This document shows, piece by piece, positions 28,053 through 36,019 of a stretch of DNA of 64,000 nucleotides. Each line of letters begins with the position of its first letter. The first letter of the stretch is position 1. Made by a program: the position numbers and the translations under genes. Below the pieces are notes generated by a model. It had not been told where the DNA came from and searched no databases. It saw nothing but the letters and a program-made list of their open reading frames with translations. Location: positions 496,001-560,000 of the forward strand of contig NZ_CANMBB010000002.1 of assembly GCF_947495965.1 (NCBI RefSeq), read 5' to 3'. The DNA is from an uncultured Maribacter sp. GTDB lineage: Bacteria > Bacteroidota > Bacteroidia > Flavobacteriales > Flavobacteriaceae.

Positions 28053-29480
28053 TTACTTCGTGAGCTGTTTTAACATACCTTTAAAAATAAAACCGTGAAA
28101 TGGTAACACAGAATACCAATATAACCTTCCAGATAACCCTAAAGGCCTAAATGTTGCAGTTTGGATTAAAACTTCGTCTTTAATCTTAAACTCTAACCAA
28201 GCCTCTCCTGGTAATTTCATTTCTGCAAATAACAATAACCTACCTTCTTTTTTATTTGCGTAAAGTACGCGCCAAAAATCTATAGAATCGCCAGCTATTA
28301 CGGCATTTTCATTTGTTCTTCCTCTACGTAAGCCAACACCTCCAAATAGCTTGTCTATGTAGCCCCGTATCCTCCATAACCAATTTGCATAATACCAACC
28401 TGTTGTACCTCCTATACTCCATATTTTTTCTATACAATCTTGTTTGTTATTATATTTTCTTGTTCGGGCATCTGTAAAACAACCAAATTTTGGCACTTTA
28501 ATGTATTGTGCTATTTTCATATCCATGCCTCCACTACTAAAAGCATCTTTCCAGCTAGAAGCTATTTGGTTACTTTTGATTTTCACAAAAGCTTTATCTA
28601 AACTTTCCCTATAAGAAAGAGGTGTTATGCCTAAAATTTCTGATAGATCATTATTTTTACAAATAACCTCAACTTTCATACTACTTACTAGTGCTGTTGC
28701 TAATTTATAAGAGGTGGAAGTAACAAAATATAACCAGTAAGAAGATAGCTTAGGCGTCATTACAGGTATCGTAATTATTGTTCTTTTTAAGTTTCTAGCT
28801 TTTCCAAACTGAAGCAACATTTCTTTATATGTAAGTATATCTGCACCTCCAATATCAAAACTCTTATTAAAGACCTCTTCTCTAAATAAGGCTTTTTCTA
28901 AAAAGGACAAAACATCGGTTATTCCTATGGGTTGACACTTTGTATTTAGCCATTTTGGTGTAATCATTAATGGCAATTTCTCTACAATATCCCTTATAAT
29001 TTCAAAAGATGCGCTGCCAGACCCAATAATAATACCTGCTCTTAAAGTGGTAAAATTATACGTTCCTTTTGCAAGTTCATTCTCTACATCTTTTCTAGAT
29101 GATAAATGTTTAGATAAATTTTTATCATTTACAATACCGCTTAAATAAATAACATGTTTAACCTTAATTTTATCTAATGCAGTTCTAAAATTAATAGCGC
29201 ATTTTAATTCTAATTCTTTATAGTTACTGGAGGTGGACATAGAGTGTATTAAATAATACGCACCATCTATATCTTCTGGTATAGAATTAAGAGTGGTAGC
29301 ATCTAATAAATCTAACTTTATTACAGTTACGTCTTGTTCTAATTCTTCCGGAACTACAAACCTATCTAAATCTCTTACTCCACAAATTACATGAAATCCT
29401 TTTTGAATTAGAATAGGTAAAAAACGCTTACCAATATATCCTGTTGCTCCAGTAAGCAATATTTTCTTTTTAGACATCAT
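28053..29480 (-). CDS. SDR-family NAD(P)-binding protein with DUF2867
   Basis: This 475-residue protein starts with an atypical SDR Rossmann fold (ILLTGATGYIGKRFLPILI, residues about 5-23; YLIHSMS; TLRAGIIIGSG) and ends in a DUF2867-like domain (about 330-470, LFGGVGLRRGRTNENAVIAG). Similar genes often cluster with photolyases in marine bacteria. It is last in the eight-gene photolyase operon, 9 bases after the cryptochrome-like gene. The substrate is unknown. A Met-Met start makes the exact first residue uncertain by one codon. Confidence 0.88.
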   Translation of the reverse strand: MMSKKKILLTGATGYIGKRFLPILIQKGFHVICGVRDLDRFVVPEELEQDVTVIKLDLLDATTLNSIPEDIDGAYYLIHSMSTSSNYKELELKCAINFRTALDKIKVKHVIYLSGIVNDKNLSKHLSSRKDVENELAKGTYNFTTLRAGIIIGSGSASFEIIRDIVEKLPLMITPKWLNTKCQPIGITDVLSFLEKALFREEVFNKSFDIGGADILTYKEMLLQFGKARNLKRTIITIPVMTPKLSSYWLYFVTSTSYKLATALVSSMKVEVICKNNDLSEILGITPLSYRESLDKAFVKIKSNQIASSWKDAFSSGGMDMKIAQYIKVPKFGCFTDARTRKYNNKQDCIEKIWSIGGTTGWYYANWLWRIRGYIDKLFGGVGLRRGRTNENAVIAGDSIDFWRVLYANKKEGRLLLFAEMKLPGEAWLEFKIKDEVLIQTATFRPLGLSGRLYWYSVLPFHGFIFKGMLKQLTK

Positions 29481-29489
29481 TGTATGTAT

Positions 29490-30971
29490 TTATAGATTTT
29501 CTAGATATAAATTTCCTTTTTCTATATGTTGTTTTCGTTTTTCCATAGGCATTTTATCAAACATACGAACTAGCATTCCTAGCCTAGGGTTAGATAAAAA
29601 GAAATCTCTTTGAGTATGCATAAATCTCCAAAAAAGACCATCCCAAGTAGCTTGCCAATCTCCCTTTTTATAATTACTCATTTTCATTATATAATTACTG
29701 CCACTTATATAAGGTTTCGTGGCCATTAAGCCACCATCTGCAAATTGGCTCATGCCATAAACATTAGCTACCATAACCCAATCGTAAGCGTCTATAAAAA
29801 GCTCCATAAACCATGTATATACCTCATCTGGGTCAAATTCACACAACAACATAAAGTTACCTAAAACCATTAAACGTTCAATATGATGGCAATATCCTGT
29901 TTTTAACACCTTCTTTATAGTTTGGTCTATTGGCGCTATACCAGTGGTTCCATTATAAAAAGAAGTAGGAATTTTTCTTTTAAATTTCCAGAAGTTAGTA
30001 ATCCGCTCTTTACTACCATGAACTTCATAAATACCTCTCATAAACTCTCGCCAACCCATAATTTGACGCACAAAACCTTCGGTAGAATTTATAGGAATAG
30101 CATTAGCCTTTGCGTATTTTAAACATGCTTCTATAACATTTTTTGGAGTTATTAAACCCACATTAAGCATTGGTGTTAAAACGCTATGATTTAATATAGA
30201 ATTTTCTGCAACTATAGCATCTTCATAAGTCCCAAATTCTAAAAAGCGCTGTTCAAAAAATTGCTGTAACCAATCTTTGGCACTTTTAAAACTAGTAGGA
30301 TACAAGGAATACGTAGTAAGTAAACCTATATTTTTAGAGAAATTAGTTTCTACATAAGATGTTGCTTCTTTAAAATAACTATCCACATCTGGAAATTGAA
30401 TAGATGGCGGTATTTTTTTTGCAGGGTATTTTTTTCTGTTTTCAGTATCAAAAGTCCATTTTCCTCCACTAGGCTTTCCATCATGCTCTATAAGTATATT
30501 TCTTTTTTTACGCTGTTCTTTGTAAAATGTAGTTTGATGGAATGTTTTTTTATCTTTTTTAAAGAAAACTTCTAACTCTTCTTTAGTATTTAAAAACAAA
30601 GGAGAATCATAAATTACAGTTTCTATTTTATGATCCTTACAAGCATTCTGCATCCTTTTTTGTAACCAATTATCTGTTGGATCTATGTAGTTAATATGTG
30701 TAATTCCTTTTTTCTTTAAAGCTGGAATTAATATTCTTATATCCGATATGTCTTTTATTGCTTCAATATAATGAACTTCCATTTTTTTTTCTTCCTCAAG
30801 AAAATCTGCATAATGTTTCATGCTTGCTCTATGGAAAGCAATTTTTTGTTTATGAAAGGAGTATTGATTAAAAAAAAGATATTCTTCTACTAGATATACG
30901 GGGTCTTTTCCTTGAAAAATTGGAGATTCTTCAAATAATTGATGCGGAAATACTACATTACATTTTTTCAT
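29490..30971 (-). CDS. cryptochrome/photolyase-family protein (DPRP/PhrB type) lacking Fe-S cysteines
   Basis: This 493-residue protein follows the deoxyribodipyrimidine photolyase-related layout: an N-terminal Rossmann domain ([15 protein letters not shown]) and a helical FAD domain ([35 protein letters not shown]). In PhrB-type proteins a CxxC pair and two more Cys hold a 4Fe-4S cluster; here the matching stretch is [13 protein letters not shown] (around residues 431-443) with no Cys. Its ATG overlaps the TGA of the DUF2256 gene (ATGA), so they are coupled. It probably acts in light sensing or repair of (6-4) lesions; function without the cluster is uncertain. Confidence 0.88.
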   Translation of the reverse strand: MKKCNVVFPHQLFEESPIFQGKDPVYLVEEYLFFNQYSFHKQKIAFHRASMKHYADFLEEEKKMEVHYIEAIKDISDIRILIPALKKKGITHINYIDPTDNWLQKRMQNACKDHKIETVIYDSPLFLNTKEELEVFFKKDKKTFHQTTFYKEQRKKRNILIEHDGKPSGGKWTFDTENRKKYPAKKIPPSIQFPDVDSYFKEATSYVETNFSKNIGLLTTYSLYPTSFKSAKDWLQQFFEQRFLEFGTYEDAIVAENSILNHSVLTPMLNVGLITPKNVIEACLKYAKANAIPINSTEGFVRQIMGWREFMRGIYEVHGSKERITNFWKFKRKIPTSFYNGTTGIAPIDQTIKKVLKTGYCHHIERLMVLGNFMLLCEFDPDEVYTWFMELFIDAYDWVMVANVYGMSQFADGGLMATKPYISGSNYIMKMSNYKKGDWQATWDGLFWRFMHTQRDFFLSNPRLGMLVRMFDKMPMEKRKQHIEKGNLYLENL

Positions 30972-31114
30972 TTATTTCTTCTACAACGTTCACTACAATA
31001 TTTTACAGCACCCCAATTCTTTTCCCATTTTTTTCGCCAAGTAAAAGGTCGCTCACAAACAACACATATTTTTTGAGGAAGATCTTGCTTTTCATTTTTA
31101 AAACTCGGGTACAT
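30968..31114 (-). CDS. DUF2256 small zinc-ribbon-like protein (48 aa)
   Basis: The frame from ATG at 31112-31114 reads [19 protein letters not shown] and [10 protein letters not shown]. The CxxC...CxxxC pattern with RPFTWRKKW is the DUF2256 signature, usually next to photolyases. It probably binds one zinc. It overlaps the 3' end of the flavin reductase gene by 17 bases and its TGA overlaps the start of the cryptochrome-like gene, so it is embedded in the operon. Its exact job is unknown. Confidence 0.87.
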   Translation of the reverse strand: MYPSFKNEKQDLPQKICVVCERPFTWRKKWEKNWGAVKYCSERCRRNK

Positions 31115-31724
31115 CTTCTATTCTTACATAAGGGTGTTTAGCAATCTTTTTTAAAGAGTAGTAACTATTTAATCCAGAAATACCTATACCACTAGTAGCC
31201 TCTAAATCTATATCCCCATCTACAAAAGCATTATCCGGAAAAATTAGATGTTCTATTTCTCCTATAATTAACTTAGTTCCATTTTGCTTAATATCTATTG
31301 CTTCTACAAAACGCATACCTATTTTAAAATTACTTTCTTTTACAAAAGGAGCTTTAAAATCTTCTAAATATTCTTCGGTTAGGTTACAGCGCTTAAACTC
31401 TGATATATTTTTATTAAATTTTGCTGAAGTGTAATGTGCATTTTTTATAAAATCTTTGTGAATATGATTTATAGTATAAACCTTATTTTCTATAATATTA
31501 AAATAAGTATGCCCCACTTCTTCTGTTTGTGGTCTTGTAATAAACCCTAATAATGGCGGAGCACTCCCTAGGTGAACTACGGAACTAAAAATTGCTACAT
31601 TAGTTTGCGCATTATTGTTTATGGTACCTATTAGGTTCGCTGGTTTTATTCCTGTTACTGAATTTATTATTTTTAATTTTGTAACACGGTCCAGCTCCTC
31701 TATTTCTTTTTTAGTATACTTCAT
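31098..31724 (-). CDS. flavin reductase family protein
   Basis: This 208-residue protein has the split-barrel flavoprotein fold: [20 protein letters not shown] and [20 protein letters not shown], with [16 protein letters not shown]. Members reduce or bind FMN. Its ATG overlaps the stop of the photolyase gene by one base (TAATG). In a photolyase operon it may supply reduced flavin, which is an inference. Confidence 0.9.
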   Translation of the reverse strand: MKYTKKEIEELDRVTKLKIINSVTGIKPANLIGTINNNAQTNVAIFSSVVHLGSAPPLLGFITRPQTEEVGHTYFNIIENKVYTINHIHKDFIKNAHYTSAKFNKNISEFKRCNLTEEYLEDFKAPFVKESNFKIGMRFVEAIDIKQNGTKLIIGEIEHLIFPDNAFVDGDIDLEATSGIGISGLNSYYSLKKIAKHPYVRIEDVPEF

Positions 31725-33181
31725 TATTTTTTATTTACGTGCATTTTTAAAATACGATGCTTTTCTTTTTGCACTGCCGGATGTTTTTTATGTTCCCAAT
31801 TTTTTTCTCTTGCAAGCCTTGCACTTTCTTGTAAATTAACAATTGGCAGTGGGTAATCTTCCCCAATAATTGTTTCACAAAAAGTTTGCTCTATTAGTGT
31901 CATTTTCCAAGGCTCATGAATATGAGCTAGAGGAACTTTTTCTAATTCTGGAATCCATTTTTTTATAAAAACACCTTCTGGGTCGTGTTCCTGAGAATTT
32001 TTCACTGGATTGTATAAACGTATGGTATTAACTCCTGTTGTTCCTGCTTGCATTTGAAACTGCGTATAATGTATTCCTGGCTCGTAATCTAAAAATTGCC
32101 TTGCTAAATGGTAAACGCCATGTCTCCAATCTTGGTCTAAGTTCATAGTTAAGAAAGAAACTACCATGGCACGCATTCTAAAATTAATCCAACCCGTTTT
32201 TTCTACAGCACGCATACAGGAATCTACCAAAGGATAACCCGTATTTCCTGTTTTCCATGCTCTAATAAAAGCTTCGTTTTCTTTATGTGGTAATAATTCA
32301 TACCCCTGATTAATACAAACAGTTTCGTATCTACACTCTACTTCAAACTTTTGTATAAAATGACAATGCCAGTGTAAACGAGTTAGCATTGCCGAAAATG
32401 CCCTAGCACTGTTCTTCTTTTTAGGATGTGTAGCTACAAATTGATACGCTTGTTTTACACTTATATTTCCCCAAGCTAAATAAGGAGATAATCTACTACA
32501 AGATAGTCTGCTTTCTGCAGGTTTTGATATATGTCGTTGGTAATTAACACCTCGTTTATCTACAAAAGATTTTAAATATTGCCAAGCCTTTTTTTCCCCT
32601 GCTGGTTGATATTTTTTTGGGTATTGCCTCCACCCTGCTTCAATTACTTTAGGAATTAAAAAAGGATGTTTTAATGGTGCTATTTTAGATATTGAATACT
32701 TGTTTTGTATAACGGGCGAATGCATTTTTAGATACCAAAGCGTATTCCAATCCTTTCTATTTTTTATTCCACGTATAATGCCATCGCGTTGTAACTCTTC
32801 CCAAACTATATTCTTTTGTTTAAAAAACAAACCTACTTCTTTGTCTCTGTCCCAGGTTATTTGCGTACCGCTTTCTTGATAACTAAAAACGTTCTTTATT
32901 AAAAACTCTTTATCTAAGTATTTAAATATAGTTATAGCCTCTCCATAAAGTTCCTCTACACACCTATGAAAAGGTTTTAAAACCGTATTTAAATCCTGTA
33001 TTGAATTATATATAAATTTTAAATGTCTTGGACTTGTATCTGGATATTCTATAATTGAAGGCTCGTATATATACAGAATTTTATAAGGAATACCAGATTG
33101 CTCTGCTTTAAATAAAGGTTCATGGTCTTGCGAACGAATATCTCGTTTTAACCAAACAATATTTATAGGTTGTTTTTTCAA
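31724..33181 (-). CDS. deoxyribodipyrimidine photolyase / cryptochrome
   Basis: This 485-residue protein has the N-terminal antenna-binding Rossmann domain (NIVWLKRDIRSQDHEPLFKA) and the C-terminal FAD domain (SRLSPYLAWGNISVKQAYQF, WINFRMRAMVVSFLTMNLDQ, DYEPGIHYTQFQMQAGTTGV). Photolyases use blue light and FADH- to repair pyrimidine dimers. The WRHG and INTIRLYNP-like region (NTIRLYNPVKNSQEHDPEG) is intact. Photolyase versus cryptochrome activity cannot be settled from this. It is the fourth gene of the operon. Confidence 0.92.
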   Translation of the reverse strand: MKKQPINIVWLKRDIRSQDHEPLFKAEQSGIPYKILYIYEPSIIEYPDTSPRHLKFIYNSIQDLNTVLKPFHRCVEELYGEAITIFKYLDKEFLIKNVFSYQESGTQITWDRDKEVGLFFKQKNIVWEELQRDGIIRGIKNRKDWNTLWYLKMHSPVIQNKYSISKIAPLKHPFLIPKVIEAGWRQYPKKYQPAGEKKAWQYLKSFVDKRGVNYQRHISKPAESRLSCSRLSPYLAWGNISVKQAYQFVATHPKKKNSARAFSAMLTRLHWHCHFIQKFEVECRYETVCINQGYELLPHKENEAFIRAWKTGNTGYPLVDSCMRAVEKTGWINFRMRAMVVSFLTMNLDQDWRHGVYHLARQFLDYEPGIHYTQFQMQAGTTGVNTIRLYNPVKNSQEHDPEGVFIKKWIPELEKVPLAHIHEPWKMTLIEQTFCETIIGEDYPLPIVNLQESARLAREKNWEHKKHPAVQKEKHRILKMHVNKK

Positions 33182-33208
33182 TAGTTAAGTTCTCCCGTAG
33201 TAGCTTTA

Positions 33209-33499
33209 TTACCGCTTACTTATTTTATTTCCAGATATTGCTCTTTGTCGGGAACACTTAAAACGAGAAATATCTGGATTACGTTTTTTTAAATGTTTTT
33301 GACTAACGCCACTATTTACTCTTTTTCGCCAACGTTTAAAGCTTGAAGTTTTAAGATTTAGGCGCATTGTCTTTACAACCTCTTTTTCAGGCAAACCAAA
33401 CTGAAACAATATAGCTTCAAAAGGCGTACGGTCTTCCCAAGCCATTTCTATGATACGGTCTAATTCTCTTTCTGTAAATTCTGTTTTAATACTTCTCAT
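33209..33499 (-). CDS. TIGR03643-family small protein
   Basis: This 96-residue protein reads LDRIIEMAWEDRTPFEAILF, GLPEKEVVKTMR and FKRWRKRVNSG, the known pattern of the TIGR03643 family, which is found beside photolyases. It has a helix-turn-helix-like arrangement and a basic C-terminus (KKRNPDISRFKCSRQR). A DNA-binding role is possible but not shown. It is 27 bases from the photolyase start. Confidence 0.85.
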   Translation of the reverse strand: MRSIKTEFTERELDRIIEMAWEDRTPFEAILFQFGLPEKEVVKTMRLNLKTSSFKRWRKRVNSGVSQKHLKKRNPDISRFKCSRQRAISGNKISKR

Positions 33500-33502
33500 T
33501 TA

Positions 33503-33907
33503 TCACGTAATTTTTTCCCAAATCTGGTCTACATTTAAATAAAAACTTCCAACTAAATTAAATCTGCATTGATTTGGCGCTATTATGGAAAGGAAAAAAT
33601 CATTGCTTTCTCTTTTGTATAAATGGTACACTTCTCCAATAATAGGCTCAAAGCTAAAATTTGCACTAAAAATGATTTTATTATATTCAAATTGCTCCAT
33701 CATTTTATCATAAGAAGCCTTTAATTCTAGATATTTTGTTTTAGTTTGATGATTTAGCTTATTAATACTTCTTTTTTTCCATGGAGTGGTATCCTCAATA
33801 GTAATTACAGGAGCACCAACAGATGTTGCATAAGGTTTTAAAGCGGCATCGTACTTTTTAGTTTTACTATTAAAAACTACATTATCTGGCTTCTTATCCG
33901 TTTTCAT
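33503..33907 (-). CDS. DUF2452 domain protein
   Basis: A 134-residue protein beginning MKTDKKPDNVVFN, with PYATSVGAPVITIEDTTPWK and YDKMMEQFEYNKIIFSANFS followed by FEPIIGEVYHLY, the DUF2452 pattern. An upstream in-frame TTG at 33925 would overlap the preceding gene, so the ATG at 33905-33907 was chosen, leaving a 4-base gap. The function is unknown. It is the second gene of the photolyase operon. Confidence 0.85.
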   Translation of the reverse strand: MKTDKKPDNVVFNSKTKKYDAALKPYATSVGAPVITIEDTTPWKKRSINKLNHQTKTKYLELKASYDKMMEQFEYNKIIFSANFSFEPIIGEVYHLYKRESNDFFLSIIAPNQCRFNLVGSFYLNVDQIWEKIT

Positions 33908-33911
33908 GTAA

Positions 33912-34073
33912 TTACAATTTCTCAATTTTTTTTAGAATTTCTTCTGCCTCGAAGATTTTTTGATCACTCATTTTTCTATTTGTTGTAGAAAAATTATGTG
34001 CCTCACTTAAAAGCTTTTTATATGTAGCTTCTAATTTTTCTTTTTCTGATTTCTTTTTGAATACCCCAAACAT
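33912..34073 (-). CDS. Lacal_2735-family small protein (53 aa)
   Basis: The frame reads MFGVFKKKSEKEKLEATYKK, LLSEAHNFSTTNRKMSDQ and AEEILKKIEKL. It is lysine-rich and coiled-coil-like, and matches the short Lacal_2735 family of flavobacteria. It lies 4 bases before the DUF2452 start and is the first gene of the photolyase operon. Confidence 0.82.
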   Translation of the reverse strand: MFGVFKKKSEKEKLEATYKKLLSEAHNFSTTNRKMSDQKIFEAEEILKKIEKL

Positions 34074-34241
34074 ATCTTGCTATTTTCTATAAAAATACAA
34101 CTTTTGTTTAATTTTTAATTGAAAAAATTAAACAAAATAATTTTCGCCTTCTATACATGTAATCTATTTAATAGGCTATTACTCTATTTTATATAATTTT
34201 TATGAATAAAAAGCTTAAAAATTAAATTCGTAATCATAGCT

Positions 34242-34730
34242 TTGCATGTTATTTTTAAAACTACATTTTCTTTGATACAAGATTATATCATAGCATTCTT
34301 ATGGAGCATCTCCCCTTTTGGAGAGGCCAAAGTTGGTATTCCCTATGGTTTATTAAAAGGAGCTGATAAATATTTAGTATTTACTATTTGTTTTGCTGCT
34401 AACGTATTGGTATTTCCGCTTATGTTTTTCTTTTTAGAAAAAATAAATAAGTATTTACTACGTATGCATTTTTATAAAAAATCTGCATTATATGTTGCAC
34501 GTAAAGCAAAAACAGGTTCTGGAGATAAAATAAAAAAATATGGATTCTGGGGATTAATATTCTTTGTAATGTTACCTATACCTGGCACAGGAGTTTATGC
34601 AGGTAGCATAGCTAGTTATTTATTTAAGATGGAAAAGAAAAGAGCTTTTGTTGCAAATACTATAGGCATATTTATTTCCTCTGTAATTGTATGGGTTACA
34701 ACCATACTTACTATGAAAGGTGTTAATTAA
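34242..34730 (+). CDS. small multidrug export-like membrane protein (COG2426)
   Basis: This 162-residue protein has about four hydrophobic helices (DYIIAFLWSISPFG, LVFTICFAANVLVFPLMFFF, GLIFFVMLPIPGTGVYAGSI, FVANTIGIFISSVIVWVTTI). FGEAKVGIPYG and LPIPGTGVYAGS match the COG2426 putative exporter family. There is no ATG near the start; TTG at 34242 is the most likely start. The substrate is unknown. Its stop overlaps the convergent next gene by 4 bases. Confidence 0.82.
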   Translation: MHVIFKTTFSLIQDYIIAFLWSISPFGEAKVGIPYGLLKGADKYLVFTICFAANVLVFPLMFFFLEKINKYLLRMHFYKKSALYVARKAKTGSGDKIKKYGFWGLIFFVMLPIPGTGVYAGSIASYLFKMEKKRAFVANTIGIFISSVIVWVTTILTMKGVN

Positions 34731-35863
34731 AAAGGCACAACACATATAGTTTGCATTTTCATATTTGTTCTATCCTTTCCAAATACTTTATAAACAGCGG
34801 TAAAATTATCTTTCCCTTTCAAATATTTTTTAGTGAATACAGCCAAAGAGTCTTTATTAGAAAAATACTCTACAGTAGATAACACTCCTATATCATGATT
34901 AGAGAAAAACAAAAATTGTTCTTTAGCATTAAGACTCTTTGATCTAGAAACTATAGCATATTCCATATCAGGAGCGGTATTAATTAAATTTAGAACACTA
35001 TCCTTTTTATTAGGAATGTTTACCATCTCTAAAGTAGTATCAGAAATTTTAAAATGACTGTTTTCGTTATTAAATAAAGTGGCAAATTTGGATCTTTTAT
35101 GAAAAGGACCAACATAAATTATATTCCCTTCTTTTAAATCGTTATAAGTAGTTTTAGATGCAAAACGTATAGAAAAAGATTTAGTATACTTAGAAAACAC
35201 TCTAGATATATTATTTGCCGCATAGGCTCCCATTCCTGTAATATAGGAATAAGGAGCAGGCTTTAATAGATCTTTATACTCTGTATTTTTCTCTATAAAA
35301 TTATAATATTCTGTTGCATTATTAATTTTAAAATCTCTAGTTACTCCTTGCCCACCAGTAATAGTTTTACCATAAAGGCTATAAGCATCTCCAATAAACA
35401 TGGTAGTTTTAAAATCGTTTTTAAAATAATCTTTCCAAATTTTAGGAGCATTAAGGTTACTATTACTTACAAAAAAATATAATAAAACTAATAGTAAACC
35501 TAAGTATGGTAATAGTTGCCATAAATTAATGTTTTTTGTCTTCTTTTTTATGCTAGAAACTTTTGCGTACCGTATTCCATACTGCCCCTTATCTATAATT
35601 AATCGCCAAGCATCCTCTTTTCCTTCAGAAGCATAATAAATATTTAGTTTTTTTCTTAAATTATAGACATTAACTCGTACTCTAGCATTTGTTTTATCTC
35701 CCTCTAAATCTCCTCCAAAAAATTCTATATCTATTATATTTTCCTTTAAGTAGTTCCCTTCTAAATCTGCTTTTACTAAATATCTTAATAAAGCGGAACT
35801 CTTAGGTGCTTTTAAGAAAATTTTACTTTGTAATATTTTAGAACTTATCTCTCTTTTATCCAT
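34727..35863 (-). CDS. membrane-anchored winged-helix regulator, unknown sensor domain
   Basis: Residues 1-100 resemble the winged-helix domain found before adenylate cyclase or TPR domains (SALLRYLVKADLEGNYLKEN, ARVRVNVYNLRKKLNIYYAS, KGQYGIRYA). A membrane span follows (about residues 114-133, LWQLLPYLGLLLVLLYFFVS). The outer part of about 240 residues (MFIGDAYSLYGKTITGGQ, NIIYVGPFHKRSKFATLF) is not recognised. It lies divergent to the GH105-BNR_4 lipoprotein gene, 156 bases apart, and could control it. That control is inferred from position. Confidence 0.72.
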   Translation of the reverse strand: MDKREISSKILQSKIFLKAPKSSALLRYLVKADLEGNYLKENIIDIEFFGGDLEGDKTNARVRVNVYNLRKKLNIYYASEGKEDAWRLIIDKGQYGIRYAKVSSIKKKTKNINLWQLLPYLGLLLVLLYFFVSNSNLNAPKIWKDYFKNDFKTTMFIGDAYSLYGKTITGGQGVTRDFKINNATEYYNFIEKNTEYKDLLKPAPYSYITGMGAYAANNISRVFSKYTKSFSIRFASKTTYNDLKEGNIIYVGPFHKRSKFATLFNNENSHFKISDTTLEMVNIPNKKDSVLNLINTAPDMEYAIVSRSKSLNAKEQFLFFSNHDIGVLSTVEYFSNKDSLAVFTKKYLKGKDNFTAVYKVFGKDRTNMKMQTICVVPF

Positions 35864-36019
35864 AGAACCATTAAAACAGCAACTTACAGTTAATTTTTAA
35901 CCGTTATAAGTACCGTTAAATATAGGTTAAATCTAAATACCCAAATAACTTCCGCTATATTCCAGACTAGAAATGCCTTTAAAATATACTTACTAAGCAA
36001 CTCTTAAATAATTTATTTT

